Notes: generated by a model from the sequence alone, not told the origin. Numbered from the stretch's first letter, positions 7,254-16,581 are shown. The stretch: 20,627 nucleotides of DNA from Comamonadaceae bacterium (GCA_947484245.1 CANKOT010000033.1:1-20627), one strand, 5' to 3'. Program-made: numbers and translations.

Positions 7254-8519
7254 ATGGACAAACTCATTATTCGTGGCGGTCATTCTTTGAATGGCGAGAT
7301 CGACATTTCAGGCGCTAAAAATGCCGCTTTGCCAGAACTCTGTGCCGCCTTGCTAACCGACCAGGAAGTTGTGCTTCGCAATGTGCCCAAGTTGCAAGAT
7401 GTCAGCACCATGCTCAAACTCATTCGCAACATGGGTGTCACTTGCCTGCATGCAGAAGACGGTAGCGTGACATTGAATGCCAGTGCGCTGAACAAACCCG
7501 AAGCACCCTACGAGATGGTAAAAACCATGCGCGCCTCCGTGCTGGCACTCGGTCCTTTGTTGGCCCGATTCGGCAAGGCCCGCGTTTCATTGCCCGGTGG
7601 TTGCGCCATAGGCTCCCGACCCGTTGATCAGCATATCAAAGGCCTGCAGGCCATGGGCGCACACATTGTGGTGGAGCATGGCTACATGGTGGCTAGTTTG
7701 GCGAACGGCCGAACTCGCTTGAAAGGCGCCCGAATTGCCACCGACATGGTCACCGTCACAGGCACAGAAAATTTCCTGATGGCTGCCGCTTTGGCGGAAG
7801 GTGAAACCGTTTTAGAGAATGCCGCGCAAGAACCTGAGATTCCTGATTTGGCCGAAATGCTCATTCAAATGGGTGCCAAGATCAAGGGGCATGGCACCAG
7901 TCGAATTCACATTCAAGGGGTTGAAAAACTCAATGGCTGCAACCATGCCGTGGTGGCCGATCGGATCGAAGCGGGCACATTCTTGTGTGCGGTTACGGCC
8001 ACAGGCGGCGATGTGGTGTTGCAGCATGCGCGTGGCGATCACCTCGATGCGGTCATTGAAAAACTCAGGGATGCAGGCGCTCAAATTGAAGTGGGCGCCA
8101 CCTATGTGCGAGTGAAAGCACAGGGCCGCATGAAAGCGCAGAGTTTTCGCACCACCGAGTACCCCGGTTTTCCAACCGATATGCAGGCGCAGTTCATGGC
8201 TTTGAACTGCATTTCAGAGGGCACCAGCAAGGTCACTGAAACCATTTTTGAAAATCGTTTTATGCACGTCAATGAACTGGTTCGTTTGGGAGCCAACATT
8301 CAAATTGACGGTAAAGTTTCCGTGGTGCAGGGCGTTGCCCGCTTGTCGGGTGCCATTGTCATGGCCACCGACTTGCGGGCTTCTGCCAGCCTGGTCATTG
8401 CGGGCTTGGTGGCCGAGGGCGAAACCATTGTCGATCGCATTTATCACCTCGACCGTGGCTACGATCGCATGGAAGCCAAACTGCGCAAAGTGGGCGCGCA
8501 AATTGAACGTTCGAAGTAA
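7254..8519 (+). CDS. murA: UDP-N-acetylglucosamine 1-carboxyvinyltransferase MurA
   Basis: MurA transfers enolpyruvate from phosphoenolpyruvate to UDP-GlcNAc, the first committed step of peptidoglycan synthesis, in the cytoplasm. The 421-residue protein has the expected length. It shows Lys22-Asn23 in [10 protein letters not shown], the catalytic cysteine Cys117 in GGCAIGSRP (the residue attacked by fosfomycin, equivalent to Cys115 of E. coli), and Asp309 in the FPTDMQAQF loop. I chose the ATG at 7254 (MDKLIIRGG). An in-frame ATG at 7185 would add 23 residues of non-family sequence and overlap the preceding gene. No clear ribosome binding site is seen before 7254, although the 47-base upstream stretch is A-rich near the start. 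hisG follows 14 bases after the stop. Confidence 0.96.
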   Translation: MDKLIIRGGHSLNGEIDISGAKNAALPELCAALLTDQEVVLRNVPKLQDVSTMLKLIRNMGVTCLHAEDGSVTLNASALNKPEAPYEMVKTMRASVLALGPLLARFGKARVSLPGGCAIGSRPVDQHIKGLQAMGAHIVVEHGYMVASLANGRTRLKGARIATDMVTVTGTENFLMAAALAEGETVLENAAQEPEIPDLAEMLIQMGAKIKGHGTSRIHIQGVEKLNGCNHAVVADRIEAGTFLCAVTATGGDVVLQHARGDHLDAVIEKLRDAGAQIEVGATYVRVKAQGRMKAQSFRTTEYPGFPTDMQAQFMALNCISEGTSKVTETIFENRFMHVNELVRLGANIQIDGKVSVVQGVARLSGAIVMATDLRASASLVIAGLVAEGETIVDRIYHLDRGYDRMEAKLRKVGAQIERSK

Positions 8520-8533
8520 TCACAGGAACTGAC

Positions 8534-9190
8534 ATGATCACCTTGGCCTTGTCCAAAGGACGAATTTTTGATGAAACGCTGCCGCTCCTGAAAGCGGCCG
8601 GCATCGAAGTGCTGGAAGATCCCGAAACTTCCCGTAAACTCATTTTGCCCACCAACCAAACAGGTGTGCGGGTGGTCTTGGTGCGTGCAACCGATGTGCC
8701 CACTTATGTGGAATATGGCGGCGCCGATTTGGGCGTTACGGGAAAAGACACCCTCATTGAGCATGGCGGCCAGGGCTTGTACCAGCCCTTGGATTTGCAA
8801 ATTGCCAAGTGCCGCATGAGCGTGGCAGTGCGGGCCGATTTCGATTACGCAACAGCTGTGAAATCGGGTTCACGCCTCAAAGTGGCCACCAAATACACCA
8901 ACATTGCGCGCGAATTTTTTGCTCAAAAAGGCGTGCACGTTGATCTGATCAAACTTTATGGCAGCATGGAGTTGGCGCCGCTCACCGGTTTGGCCGATGC
9001 CATTGTTGACTTGGTGTCAACAGGCAGTACGCTGAAAGCCAATCACTTGATCGAGGTTGAGCGCATCATGGACATCAGCTCGCGCTTGGTGGTCAATCAA
9101 GCATCGCTCAAACTCAAGCAAGAACCCATTCGCGCCATCATTCAAGCCTTTGCTGGCGCCGTGGCTGCGGGTCTGGCTGCCAAAACTTAA
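8534..9190 (+). CDS. hisG: ATP phosphoribosyltransferase catalytic subunit, short form HisG
   Basis: HisG condenses ATP and PRPP to phosphoribosyl-ATP, the first step of histidine synthesis. At 218 residues it is the short form, which lacks the C-terminal regulatory domain of the E. coli type. Such enzymes normally act with the HisZ subunit, which supplies histidine feedback. Motifs include [16 protein letters not shown] at the N-terminus, the [21 protein letters not shown] block, and the PRPP-binding [21 protein letters not shown] near residues 146-166. A ribosome binding site AGGAA lies at 8524-8528, 5 bases before the ATG. It opens the his block 14 bases after murA. No hisZ is present in this window. 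Confidence 0.95.
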   Translation: MITLALSKGRIFDETLPLLKAAGIEVLEDPETSRKLILPTNQTGVRVVLVRATDVPTYVEYGGADLGVTGKDTLIEHGGQGLYQPLDLQIAKCRMSVAVRADFDYATAVKSGSRLKVATKYTNIAREFFAQKGVHVDLIKLYGSMELAPLTGLADAIVDLVSTGSTLKANHLIEVERIMDISSRLVVNQASLKLKQEPIRAIIQAFAGAVAAGLAAKT

Positions 9191-9215
9191 AAAAGTTTAA
9201 AAAGTTTAAAAACTT
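9183..9215 (+). repeat. AT-rich direct and inverted repeats between hisG and hisD
   Basis: Two perfect copies of AGTTTAAAA occur at 9194-9202 and 9203-9211. The stretch also contains two inverted repeats: AAACTT (9183-9188) with AAGTTT (9193-9198), loop of 4, and AAGTTT (9202-9207) with AAACTT (9210-9215), centre of 2. It begins in the last codon of hisG, and its base composition differs sharply from the flanking genes. Role unknown; it could be a processing or stability element in the his transcript. Confidence 0.7.
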
Positions 9216-9241
9216 AACACTGACAACCTAAGAGAAAACCG

Positions 9242-10588
9242 ATGACCGCGCTAGTAGCCAAAGCCCTGCGTTTAAGCACTTCCGATGCTGATTTTGAAAG
9301 CCTGTTTCAAAAGCGGTTGCATTGGTCAGCCGATGCAGACGCAGCCATCGAGTCCCGTGTGGCCGAAATCTTGGCCGATGTGCAACAGCGCGGCGACGCT
9401 GCGGTCCTTGAGTACACCCAGCGTTTTGACGGCTTGAATGCCAAAGACATGCAGGCTTTGATGCTGACGCAGGCTGAACTCAAGGCTGCATTTGATGGCT
9501 TGCCATTGGCGCAAAAGGACGCCTTGCAAGCCGCTGCCAAGCGTGTTCGCACCTATCACGAAGCGCAGAAAAAAGCTTCGGGTGAAAGCTGGTCATACCA
9601 AGACGAAGACGGCACCTTGCTGGGGCAAAAAGTCACGCCCCTCGATCGGGTGGGCATTTATGTTCCAGGCGGTAAAGCCGCCTATCCCTCGTCGGTGTTG
9701 ATGAATTCCATTCCGGCGCATGTGGCCGGAGTCGAAGAAATCATCATGGTGGTGCCCACCCCGCAAGGCGTCAAGAACCCTTTGGTATTGGCTGCAGCCT
9801 ATGTGGCTGGCGTGTCGCGCGCATTCACCATTGGGGGTGCACAAGCCGTCGCTGCTTTGGCCTTTGGCACGGCCACCGTGCCCAAAGTTGACAAGATCAC
9901 AGGCCCTGGCAATGCCTATGTGGCCAGCGCCAAGAAGCGCGTTTTTGGCACTGTGGGCATCGACATGATTGCCGGCCCCAGTGAAATTTTGGTGCTGGCC
10001 GACGGCAGCACACCGCCCGAGTGGGTGGCCATGGACTTGTTCTCACAAGCCGAGCACGATGAACTGGCGCAAAGCATTTTGCTTTGCCCCGATGCGGCCT
10101 ACATTGACAAAGTGCAAGCAGCCATCGATCAGTTGTTGCCCACGTTGCCACGTGCAGAGATCATCGCCAAATCCATGAACGACCGCGGAGCTCTGATTCA
10201 TACGCGCAGCATGCAAGAGGCCTGCAACATCAGTAACCGCATCGCACCTGAACACTTGGAAGTGTCTAGCCGCAACCCGCATGAATGGGAGCCCTTGCTC
10301 AAACATGCGGGCGCCATTTTCTTGGGAGCCTTTACCAGCGAGTCGCTGGGCGATTACTGCGCTGGCCCCAACCACGTGTTGCCCACCAGTGGCACTGCGC
10401 GTTTTTCTTCGCCCTTGGGTGTTTACGATTTTCAAAAACGCTCCAGCCTCATTGAGGTGAGTGAAAAAGGCGCGCAAAGCTTGGGCCTGATTGCTGCAGA
10501 ATTGGCCTATGGCGAAGGCTTGCAAGCCCATGCTCGCGCTGCCGAGCTGCGATTGAACCCCGTGCCGCCCCAGAGAAAAACACCATGA
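9242..10588 (+). CDS. hisD: Histidinol dehydrogenase HisD
   Basis: HisD oxidises L-histidinol to histidine in two NAD-dependent steps, the last reaction of the pathway, and is a zinc enzyme. The 448-residue protein is slightly longer than the usual 430-440. Predicted zinc ligands are Gln269 and His272 ([10 protein letters not shown]), Asp371 ([11 protein letters not shown]) and His430. The catalytic pair Glu337-His338 lies in [11 protein letters not shown]. The Rossmann-like block [18 protein letters not shown] is present. An AAGAGAA stretch shortly before the ATG can serve as the ribosome binding site. The stop overlaps the hisC start (ATGA), while the upstream gap to hisG holds an odd AT-rich repeat. 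Confidence 0.97.
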   Translation: MTALVAKALRLSTSDADFESLFQKRLHWSADADAAIESRVAEILADVQQRGDAAVLEYTQRFDGLNAKDMQALMLTQAELKAAFDGLPLAQKDALQAAAKRVRTYHEAQKKASGESWSYQDEDGTLLGQKVTPLDRVGIYVPGGKAAYPSSVLMNSIPAHVAGVEEIIMVVPTPQGVKNPLVLAAAYVAGVSRAFTIGGAQAVAALAFGTATVPKVDKITGPGNAYVASAKKRVFGTVGIDMIAGPSEILVLADGSTPPEWVAMDLFSQAEHDELAQSILLCPDAAYIDKVQAAIDQLLPTLPRAEIIAKSMNDRGALIHTRSMQEACNISNRIAPEHLEVSSRNPHEWEPLLKHAGAIFLGAFTSESLGDYCAGPNHVLPTSGTARFSSPLGVYDFQKRSSLIEVSEKGAQSLGLIAAELAYGEGLQAHARAAELRLNPVPPQRKTP

Positions 10589-11676
10589 GCGTCCAACCAA
10601 CTTCTGCCGCCTGGCTTCAGCACATTCGCCAAGATGTGCAGTCGATGCACGCCTATGCCATCCAAGACGCAAAGGGCATGGTCAAACTCGATGCCATGGA
10701 GAATCCTTTTAGCTTGTCCCCTGAGTTGCAAAAGCAATTGGGCGATCGGCTGGGTGCTTTGGCGCTCAATCGTTATCCCGGAGACCGCACCAATGTCTTG
10801 CGCGCTCAGCTGGCTCAATATGCACAAATGCCCGAAGGCTTTGACATCATGCTCGGCAATGGCTCCGACGAACTGATCACCCTTGTTTCTGTGGCTTGTG
10901 ATGTGCCAGATGCCACGTTCATGGCACCTGTCCCTGGTTTTGTGATGTATGCCATGAGCGCCCAATTGCAAGGCTTGAATTTTCTGGGGGTTCCGCTCAC
11001 AGCCAACTTTGAGTTGGATGAGCCGGCCATGCTGAAGGCCATTGCAGAGCACAAGCCTGCGGTGGTGTATTTGGCTTACCCCAACAACCCAACAGGCACA
11101 CTTTGGGATGCCGATGCGATCGAGCGCATCGTGGTGGCCCAAGGCCAACAGGGCGGCATCATTGTGATGGACGAGGCCTACCAGCCTTTTGCCAGCCAGA
11201 CCTACATGGACCGAATTGCCCAGCATGGCCATGTGTTGCTGATGCGCACCTTGTCCAAATTTGGTTTAGCGGGTGTGCGCCTTGGCTACATGGTGGGGCC
11301 ACAAGCGCTCATTGCCGAAATCGACAAAGTCCGCCCCCCTTACAACATCAGTGTGCTGAACTGCGAATGCGCTTTGTTTGCCCTTGAGCATGCCGACGTG
11401 TTTGCCGCCCAAGCCGTTCAAATTCGCCAAGAACGCGACAAACTCTGCCAAATACTGGCCGTCTTGCCAGGGGTCCAAGTCTTCCCCAGCCAGGCCAATA
11501 TGCTCTTGGTTCGTATGCCTGACGCCACAAAGTGCTTCGAAGGTATGAAAACGAAAGGCATTTTGGTCAAGAACGTTTCTAAAATGCACCCATTGCTGAA
11601 CAACTGTTTGCGCCTCACGGTGGGAACCCCCGCAGAAAATGCGCAAATGCTGGCAGCATTCAAGGAATCTTTATGA
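10585..11676 (+). CDS. hisC: Histidinol-phosphate aminotransferase HisC
   Basis: HisC is the PLP-dependent aminotransferase that converts imidazole acetol phosphate and glutamate to histidinol phosphate and 2-oxoglutarate. The 363-residue protein shows the fold-type I features: [10 protein letters not shown] (91-100), the YPNNPTGT motif (165-172), the PLP-coordinating Asp in [11 protein letters not shown], and the Schiff-base lysine Lys225 in [15 protein letters not shown]. The N-terminal [12 protein letters not shown] region matches the substrate loop of HisC. It overlaps hisD by ATGA at its start and hisB by ATGA at its end, so the three genes are probably translationally coupled. Confidence 0.96.
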   Translation: MSVQPTSAAWLQHIRQDVQSMHAYAIQDAKGMVKLDAMENPFSLSPELQKQLGDRLGALALNRYPGDRTNVLRAQLAQYAQMPEGFDIMLGNGSDELITLVSVACDVPDATFMAPVPGFVMYAMSAQLQGLNFLGVPLTANFELDEPAMLKAIAEHKPAVVYLAYPNNPTGTLWDADAIERIVVAQGQQGGIIVMDEAYQPFASQTYMDRIAQHGHVLLMRTLSKFGLAGVRLGYMVGPQALIAEIDKVRPPYNISVLNCECALFALEHADVFAAQAVQIRQERDKLCQILAVLPGVQVFPSQANMLLVRMPDATKCFEGMKTKGILVKNVSKMHPLLNNCLRLTVGTPAENAQMLAAFKESL

Positions 11677-12269
11677 GTACACCCCGCGTTGCAGAAGTCA
11701 CGCGCCAAACTGCAGAAACTCAAATTCGTGTCAAAGTGAATTTGGACGGCACTGGCCAAGCCAACTTGTCCACTGGCATTGGTTTCTTTGATCACATGCT
11801 CGATCAAATTGCTCGCCATGGCCTCATCGATTTAGAAATTGAGGCCAAGGGCGATTTGCACATCGACGGTCACCACACCGTTGAAGATGTCGGCATCACT
11901 TTGGGTCAGGCCGTTGCCAAAGCGGTGGGCGATAAAAAAGGCTTGCGTCGCTATGGTCACGCCTATGTGCCACTCGACGAAGCCCTGTCGCGTGTGGTCA
12001 TCGACTTTTCGGGTCGCCCTGGCTTGGTCAATCATGTGCCCTTCACCAGTGGCATGGTGGGCGGCTTTGACACGCAGCTTATGCACGAGTTCTTCCAAGG
12101 CTTTGTCAATCACGCCTTGGTCACGCTGCACATTGACAACTTGCGTGGCGACAATGCGCACCACCAAGCCGAAACTGTTTTCAAAGCCTTTGCGCGTGCC
12201 TTGCGTGCCGCACTTGAAATCGACCACCGATCAGCAGGCATCATTCCTTCAACCAAGGGTTCGCTCTGA
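11673..12269 (+). CDS. hisB: Imidazoleglycerol-phosphate dehydratase HisB (monofunctional)
   Basis: HisB dehydrates imidazole glycerol phosphate to imidazole acetol phosphate, a manganese-dependent step. The 198-residue protein is the dehydratase domain only, without the histidinol-phosphatase domain fused to it in E. coli. Both metal-binding signatures are present: [11 protein letters not shown] (residues 62-72) and [11 protein letters not shown] (157-167). The [13 protein letters not shown] segment precedes them, as usual. The start overlaps hisC by ATGA, and hisH begins two bases after the stop. Confidence 0.97.
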   Translation: MSTPRVAEVTRQTAETQIRVKVNLDGTGQANLSTGIGFFDHMLDQIARHGLIDLEIEAKGDLHIDGHHTVEDVGITLGQAVAKAVGDKKGLRRYGHAYVPLDEALSRVVIDFSGRPGLVNHVPFTSGMVGGFDTQLMHEFFQGFVNHALVTLHIDNLRGDNAHHQAETVFKAFARALRAALEIDHRSAGIIPSTKGSL

Positions 12270-12271
12270 GC

Positions 12272-12934
12272 ATGTCCCCCAATTCTGTGGCGGTGGTTGA
12301 CTACGGCATGGGCAATTTGCGCTCTGTGGCACAGGCGGTCATTCATGCAGCGCAAGACACGGGTGTCGAAGTCAAAATCACTTCCAACCCGCAAGATGTG
12401 CGCGATGCCACACGGGTTGTGTTGCCTGGTCAAGGCGCCATGCCCGATTGCATGCGCGAGCTGCGCGACTCTGGCTTGATGGAGGCTGTACTCGATGCGG
12501 CAGCCAAAAAGCCTTTGTTTGGCGTGTGTGTGGGAATGCAAATGTTGTTAGATCACAGCGAAGAGGGCCATACGCCTGGCTTGGGTCTCATTCAAGGCAA
12601 TGTGATCAAGTTCAGTCTTTCAGGCCAAACTCAAGCCGATGGCAGTCGCTTCAAAGTACCGCAAATGGGCTGGAATCAAGTGAACTACAAGTCGCACGAG
12701 GGCGCCTTCCATCCCGTGTGGGGAGAGATTCCCAACAGCAGTTATTTTTATTTCGTGCACAGTTTTTACGCAAAACCCCATAATTCTGCCGATGTGGCTG
12801 GGGAAACAGACTACGGTGGCAGCTTTGCTTGTGCCATTGCGCGCGATAATTTGTTTGCCACGCAGTTTCACCCAGAAAAAAGTGCCAACCAAGGCTTGGC
12901 CCTGTACCGAAACTTTTTGCACTGGCAGCCCTGA
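12272..12934 (+). CDS. hisH: Imidazole glycerol phosphate synthase glutaminase subunit HisH
   Basis: HisH hydrolyses glutamine and channels ammonia to HisF for imidazole ring closure. The 220-residue class I amidotransferase has the nucleophile Cys86 in [10 protein letters not shown] and the partner residues His200 and Glu202 in TQFHPEKS. The oxyanion-related segment [11 protein letters not shown] is seen at 51-61. It starts two bases after hisB and is followed by a 54-base pyrimidine-rich gap before hisA. Its partner HisF is encoded about 1.7 kb downstream, separated by hisA and the epimerase-like gene. Confidence 0.96.
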   Translation: MSPNSVAVVDYGMGNLRSVAQAVIHAAQDTGVEVKITSNPQDVRDATRVVLPGQGAMPDCMRELRDSGLMEAVLDAAAKKPLFGVCVGMQMLLDHSEEGHTPGLGLIQGNVIKFSLSGQTQADGSRFKVPQMGWNQVNYKSHEGAFHPVWGEIPNSSYFYFVHSFYAKPHNSADVAGETDYGGSFACAIARDNLFATQFHPEKSANQGLALYRNFLHWQP

Positions 12935-12988
12935 TTTTTTAAGACTTCTCCAATTTCATTTTCTTCACTCTAGCGCTACCCCTTAGCC

Positions 12989-13729
12989 ATGATTCTGATA
13001 CCTGCAATTGATCTCAAAGACGGCCATTGCGTTCGCCTCAAACAAGGCGACATGGACCAAGCCACTACTTTTGGCGAGGACCCAGCGGCCATGGCCCAAA
13101 GCTGGCTCGACAAAGGCGCAAGACGCCTGCACTTGGTCGACCTCAATGGCGCCTTTGCGGGCAAACCGCAAAACTTCGCGGCCATCAAATCCATCCTCAA
13201 AGCGGTTGGAGGTGAAATTCCGGTTCAGCTGGGTGGCGGAATTAGAGACCTCGACACCATCGAAAAATACATCGACGGCGGTTTGCGCTACGTCATCATT
13301 GGCACGGCTGCCGTCAAAAACCCTGGCTTCTTGCGCGATGCTTGCAGTGCGTTCGGCGGCCACATCATTGTGGGACTCGATGCCAAAGACGGCAAAGTGG
13401 CCACCGATGGTTGGAGCAAACTCACGGGTCACGAAGTGGTTGACTTGGCCAAGAAGTTTGAAGACTGGGGCGTTGAGTCGATCATTTACACCGACATTGG
13501 CCGCGATGGCATGTTGAGTGGCATCAACATTGAAGCCACCGTCAAGCTGGCGCAAGCGCTCACCATTCCCGTCATCGCCTCTGGCGGTTTGTCCAACATG
13601 GCCGACATCGAGCAATTGTGTGCCGTGGAAGATGAGGGCGTTGAAGGCGTCATTTGCGGCCGCGCCATTTACTCTGGCGACCTTGATTTCCAAGCAGCCC
13701 AGGCACGGGCCGATGAACTCAACGACTGA
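12989..13729 (+). CDS. hisA: Phosphoribosylformimino-AICAR-P isomerase HisA
   Basis: HisA is the half-barrel-duplicated TIM-barrel isomerase that converts ProFAR to PRFAR. The 246-residue protein starts [12 protein letters not shown], with catalytic Asp8, and has the second catalytic aspartate Asp131 in IVGLDAKDG. Phosphate-binding loops LGGGIRD (about 81-87) and IASGGLSN in the C-terminal half are intact. It begins 54 bases after hisH, with no good ribosome binding site. Its last 17 bases overlap the start of the epimerase-like gene in another frame. A long reading frame on the opposite strand covers the same bases, but it looks like a codon-usage shadow. Confidence 0.96.
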   Translation: MILIPAIDLKDGHCVRLKQGDMDQATTFGEDPAAMAQSWLDKGARRLHLVDLNGAFAGKPQNFAAIKSILKAVGGEIPVQLGGGIRDLDTIEKYIDGGLRYVIIGTAAVKNPGFLRDACSAFGGHIIVGLDAKDGKVATDGWSKLTGHEVVDLAKKFEDWGVESIIYTDIGRDGMLSGINIEATVKLAQALTIPVIASGGLSNMADIEQLCAVEDEGVEGVICGRAIYSGDLDFQAAQARADELND

Positions 13730-14585
13730 CACGCACCAAGGCTACCCCGGTTGGCGTTGGTCTTTGCCCAATGGCGACAGTGTTTTTGTGGCCCAGCAGG
13801 GTGCCCAAGTTCTCTCGTGGCAAGCCAGCGGCCGAGAGCGATTGTTTTTAAGCCCAACATCCATTGCCGATGGCGCCACCGCCATTCGTGGTGGTATGCC
13901 TGTGTGCTTTCCGCAATTCAACCAGCGCGGCAATTTACCCAAGCATGGGTTTGCGCGCAATTTGGCTTGGCGTTGCGTGCCTGAGCTTAGCCAGGGTGTA
14001 GAAAAAGTTTTTGAGTTGTTGGCCAATCCAAACACACTGGCCATGTGGCCCTTTCAGTTCAGAGCCTTGTTGAGTGTGTTGCTCACTGCGGGTGAATTGA
14101 AAGTGCAATTGCAAGTTGAAAATCTCGGTGAGCACACTTTGAGCTTCACCGGTGCTTTGCACACTTATTTGGCCGTCAATCACCTTGACCAAGTGAGCTT
14201 GCACGGGCAAGCTCAGCAAGCAGAATGGGATGCAGTGCTCGACTCCCACCATCAGTGCTCTGGGGAGTTGAAGTTCAACACGGAATTTGATCGGGTTTAC
14301 GATGTCAACAACCAAAACCAAAACCAAAACCAAAACCTCACCCAGCCCCCAATCCAGCCTACCTGGACCTTGCAAGATGGCCATGACGCCCTGAAAATCT
14401 CGCAAAGCAACTCCTGGGGCCAAAGTGTGGTGTGGAATCCGGGTGCTGAAAAATGCAGCCAATTGAAAGACATGCCCAATGATGCATACCAGCGCATGTT
14501 GTGCGTTGAAGCCGCCAGAGTCTCCTCTTCTATTCAAGTACAGCCCGCTCAAACTTGGGCGGGCTGGCAACGCTTCACTCTTTAA
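13713..14585 (+). CDS. D-hexose-6-phosphate epimerase (YeaD/aldose 1-epimerase family)
   Basis: This gene encodes a galactose-mutarotase-like protein of the YeaD group, which interconverts anomers of hexose 6-phosphates. The 290-residue protein has [10 protein letters not shown] (60-69), the catalytic-region His78 in [12 protein letters not shown], His150 in TGALHTYL, Asp193 in EFDRVYD and Glu266 in [10 protein letters not shown], all hallmarks of the family. I chose the ATG at 13713 ([10 protein letters not shown]). The frame stays open upstream inside hisA, but that part has no family similarity. The start overlaps hisA by 17 bases and hisF begins 5 bases after the stop, so it appears co-transcribed with his genes although it has no known role in histidine synthesis. 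Residues 199-208 are an Asn/Gln repeat coded by a perfect hexanucleotide repeat. Confidence 0.88.
   Translation: MNSTTDTHQGYPGWRWSLPNGDSVFVAQQGAQVLSWQASGRERLFLSPTSIADGATAIRGGMPVCFPQFNQRGNLPKHGFARNLAWRCVPELSQGVEKVFELLANPNTLAMWPFQFRALLSVLLTAGELKVQLQVENLGEHTLSFTGALHTYLAVNHLDQVSLHGQAQQAEWDAVLDSHHQCSGELKFNTEFDRVYDVNNQNQNQNQNLTQPPIQPTWTLQDGHDALKISQSNSWGQSVVWNPGAEKCSQLKDMPNDAYQRMLCVEAARVSSSIQVQPAQTWAGWQRFTL
14313..14336 (+). repeat. In-frame hexanucleotide tandem repeat (CAAAAC)x4
   Basis: Four perfect copies of CAAAAC encode a Gln-Asn dipeptide repeat within the epimerase-like gene, preceded by AACAAC. The unit is a multiple of three, so copy-number change would lengthen or shorten the loop without a frameshift. 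It sits between the conserved EFDRVYD and the C-terminal strands. Confidence 0.9.
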
Positions 14586-14590
14586 ACACC

Positions 14591-15370
14591 ATGCTCGCCA
14601 AAAGAATCATTCCTTGCCTTGACGTCACCGGTGGCCGCGTGGTCAAAGGCGTTAACTTTGTCGAGTTGCGCGATGCGGGGGACCCTGTTGAAATTGCCGC
14701 GCGCTACAACGAGCAAGGCGCAGACGAACTCACATTCTTGGACATCACGGCCACCAGTGACGGCCGCGATTTGATTCTCCACATCATTGAAGCAGTCGCT
14801 TCTCAGGTCTTCATCCCTCTTACAGTGGGCGGTGGCGTCAGAACGGTTGAAGATGTCCGGCGCTTGCTCAATGCAGGTGCCGACAAAACCAGCTTCAACT
14901 CTGCCGCCATTGCCAACCCGCAGGTCATTCGCGATGCGTCGCAAAAGTACGGCGCCCAGTGCATTGTGGTGGCCATTGATGCCAAGCGCCGTCAGGGAGA
15001 GGCTGTCAAATTGCGAGGGGAGGGCTGGGATGTTTATAGCCATGGCGGCCGTCAAAATACTGGTTTAGATGCCGTCAAGTGGGCCGCCCAAATGGCCGAG
15101 TTTGGCGCTGGCGAAATTTTGCTTACCAGCATGGACCGCGACGGTACCAAGTCGGGCTTCGATTTGGCCCTGACCAAAGCCGTTAGCGATATGGTGCAAG
15201 TCCCTGTCATTGCCTCAGGCGGTGTGGGCAATTTGGACCATCTGGCCGACGGCGTGCAGCAAGGTGGTGCCGACGCAGTGCTGGCCGCCAGCATTTTTCA
15301 CTACGGCGAATACACCGTTCAGGAAGCCAAGCAGCGCATGCGCGAGCGGGGAATTCCTGTGCGTTTGTAA
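14591..15370 (+). CDS. hisF: Imidazole glycerol phosphate synthase cyclase subunit HisF
   Basis: HisF is the TIM-barrel cyclase that uses ammonia from HisH to convert PRFAR to imidazole glycerol phosphate and AICAR. The 259-residue protein begins [12 protein letters not shown] with catalytic Asp11, and has the second catalytic aspartate Asp130 in [10 protein letters not shown]. The phosphate loops VGGGVRT (about 79-85) and IASGGVGN are present. I chose the ATG at 14591. An ATG 36 bases upstream is in frame, but it lies inside the epimerase-like gene and adds non-family residues. The gap to the upstream gene is 5 bases; downstream, 53 bases separate it from hisI. Confidence 0.97.
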   Translation: MLAKRIIPCLDVTGGRVVKGVNFVELRDAGDPVEIAARYNEQGADELTFLDITATSDGRDLILHIIEAVASQVFIPLTVGGGVRTVEDVRRLLNAGADKTSFNSAAIANPQVIRDASQKYGAQCIVVAIDAKRRQGEAVKLRGEGWDVYSHGGRQNTGLDAVKWAAQMAEFGAGEILLTSMDRDGTKSGFDLALTKAVSDMVQVPVIASGGVGNLDHLADGVQQGGADAVLAASIFHYGEYTVQEAKQRMRERGIPVRL

Positions 15371-15423
15371 TCAAACCTCACCCAATACCGGCTCTTTGCC
15401 TAGACAAGTGGTAGATTCAGTGC

Positions 15424-15813
15424 ATGAATTGGCTTGATCAAATTAAATGGGACGCGCAGGGCTTGGTACCCGTCATCGCCCAAGAAGCCAGCACCGGCGA
15501 TGTGCTGATGTTTGCTTGGATGAACCGAGAGGCCCTCGAAAAAACCGCCGAGCTCAAGCGCGCGGTCTACTTCAGTCGTTCCCGCAACAAATTGTGGTTC
15601 AAAGGCGAAGAGTCGGGCCATGTGCAAACCGTGCACGAGATGCGGCTCGATTGCGACAACGATGTGGTCCTGCTTAAAGTCAGCCAACTTGGCCACGATC
15701 CTGGTATTGCCTGCCACACGGGCCGTCACAGTTGTTTCTTTCAACAGTATCAAAATGGCGAATGGACCGCCATTGAGCCGGTCTTGAAAAACCCTGAATC
15801 CATTTACAAGTGA
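15424..15813 (+). CDS. hisI: Phosphoribosyl-AMP cyclohydrolase HisI
   Basis: HisI opens the adenine ring of phosphoribosyl-AMP, the third step of histidine synthesis, and uses zinc and magnesium. The 129-residue protein is the stand-alone cyclohydrolase, not the HisIE fusion found in enterobacteria. Magnesium ligands lie in DCDND (Asp76, Asp78, Asp80). Zinc ligands are Cys77, Cys97 and Cys104 (in [11 protein letters not shown]). The N-terminal [11 protein letters not shown] segment is typical. It starts 53 bases after hisF without an obvious ribosome binding site and ends 18 bases before hisE. Confidence 0.96.
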   Translation: MNWLDQIKWDAQGLVPVIAQEASTGDVLMFAWMNREALEKTAELKRAVYFSRSRNKLWFKGEESGHVQTVHEMRLDCDNDVVLLKVSQLGHDPGIACHTGRHSCFFQQYQNGEWTAIEPVLKNPESIYK

Positions 15814-15831
15814 GCACTCGTTGCCAAAATC

Positions 15832-16200
15832 ATGAGTTCAACCGATGCTTTGGCCCGCTTAGCGGCCGTGATTGAAAGTCGCAAACCGGCCAACGGTGGC
15901 GATCCCGAAAAAAGTTATGTGGCGCGCCTGTTGCACAAAGGGCCGGATGCTTTTTTGAAAAAAATTGGTGAGGAAGCCACTGAAACCGTCATGGCCGCCA
16001 AAGACATGGACCATGGCGGCGAAGCCCACAAGTTGGTGGGCGAGGTGGCCGATTTGTGGTTTCACAGCATGATTGCCTTGGCCCATTATGGTTTGTCGCC
16101 CGCCGATGTGGTGGCCGAGCTCAGTCGCCGTGAAGGCCTCAGTGGCTTGGAGGAAAAAGCCCTTCGCAAAGCCGAACAACGTGAAAAAACAGGTGAATGA
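15832..16200 (+). CDS. hisE: Phosphoribosyl-ATP pyrophosphatase HisE
   Basis: HisE removes pyrophosphate from phosphoribosyl-ATP, the second step of the pathway. The 122-residue all-alpha protein belongs to the MazG-like pyrophosphatase fold. The magnesium-binding pattern appears as [15 protein letters not shown] (residues 44-58) and [13 protein letters not shown] further on. It is encoded separately from hisI, as is usual outside enterobacteria. The stop codon overlaps the start of the HIT-family gene (ATGA), which links that gene to the his transcript. Confidence 0.95.
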   Translation: MSSTDALARLAAVIESRKPANGGDPEKSYVARLLHKGPDAFLKKIGEEATETVMAAKDMDHGGEAHKLVGEVADLWFHSMIALAHYGLSPADVVAELSRREGLSGLEEKALRKAEQREKTGE

Positions 16201-16556
16201 TGCAAGACCCCAACTGTCTTTTTTGCAAAATCATTGCAGGCAAAATACCTTCCAAGAAGGTTTATGAAGACGAACATGTGTTCGCTTTTCACGACATTGC
16301 ACCCTGGGCGCCGATCCATTTTTTGATCGTGCCCAAGCTGCACATCCCCTCAATGGCGCAAATCACCCCAGAGCATTCGGCCTTAATCGGTCACTTAATG
16401 GCCTTAGCCCCTAAACTGGCTTTGGAACAGGGCTGTCGCCCCTATCCAGAAGGTGGTTACAGAATTGTGACCAACACCGGAGCCGAAGGTGGACAAGAAA
16501 TTCACCATTTGCATTTTCATGTCATGGGCGGTCCTCGCCCTTGGCTTCGCGGTTAA
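16197..16556 (+). CDS. HIT-family (HINT-like) nucleotide hydrolase
   Basis: This is a histidine-triad protein of the HINT branch, probably a purine nucleoside phosphoramidase or related nucleotide hydrolase; the physiological substrate is not clear. The 119-residue protein has the HIT motif [10 protein letters not shown], with His104, His106 (expected nucleophile) and His108. It also has an N-terminal [20 protein letters not shown] segment with two cysteines that often bind zinc with a downstream histidine. Two ATGs (16197 and 16200) are adjacent; the first overlaps the hisE stop as ATGA and the second as TGATG, so the start is uncertain by one residue. It follows the his genes and precedes tatA by 36 bases. 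Confidence 0.93.
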   Translation: MMQDPNCLFCKIIAGKIPSKKVYEDEHVFAFHDIAPWAPIHFLIVPKLHIPSMAQITPEHSALIGHLMALAPKLALEQGCRPYPEGGYRIVTNTGAEGGQEIHHLHFHVMGGPRPWLRG

Positions 16557-16567
16557 ACGCTTAGAAT
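16541..16567 (+). promoter_or_regulatory. Candidate tatABC promoter
   Basis: TAGAAT (16562-16567) is a good -10 box. TTGGCT (16541-16546) is a partial -35 with a short 15-base spacer, so the match is imperfect. It spans the end of the HIT gene and would give a short leader ending in the strong tatA ribosome binding site. Confidence 0.35.
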
Positions 16568-16568
16568 C

Positions 16569-16581
16569 AACAATCATTGTT
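16569..16581. promoter_or_regulatory. Perfect palindrome AACAATCATTGTT upstream of tatA
   Basis: AACAAT and ATTGTT are perfect inverted 6-mers around a single C. They lie directly after the candidate -10 box at the predicted transcription start and one base before the AGGAG ribosome binding site. The position fits an operator, but no regulator is indicated. Confidence 0.35.

Noticed and set aside
12935..12988. T/C-rich hisH-hisA gap as an intrinsic terminator
   Set aside because: It opens with a T run, but no stable hairpin precedes it at the hisH end; it is simply a pyrimidine-rich spacer of 54 bases.
13518..13712. Upstream extension of the epimerase reading frame inside hisA
   Set aside because: The extra 65 codons are rich in Ser, Pro and Trp and do not resemble the family. 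The ATG at 13713 gives the normal N-terminus.
12983..13732. A 249-codon reading frame on the minus strand covering all of hisA
   Set aside because: It mirrors hisA almost exactly, has no recognisable domain and no ribosome binding site; it is a by-product of codon usage in the real gene.
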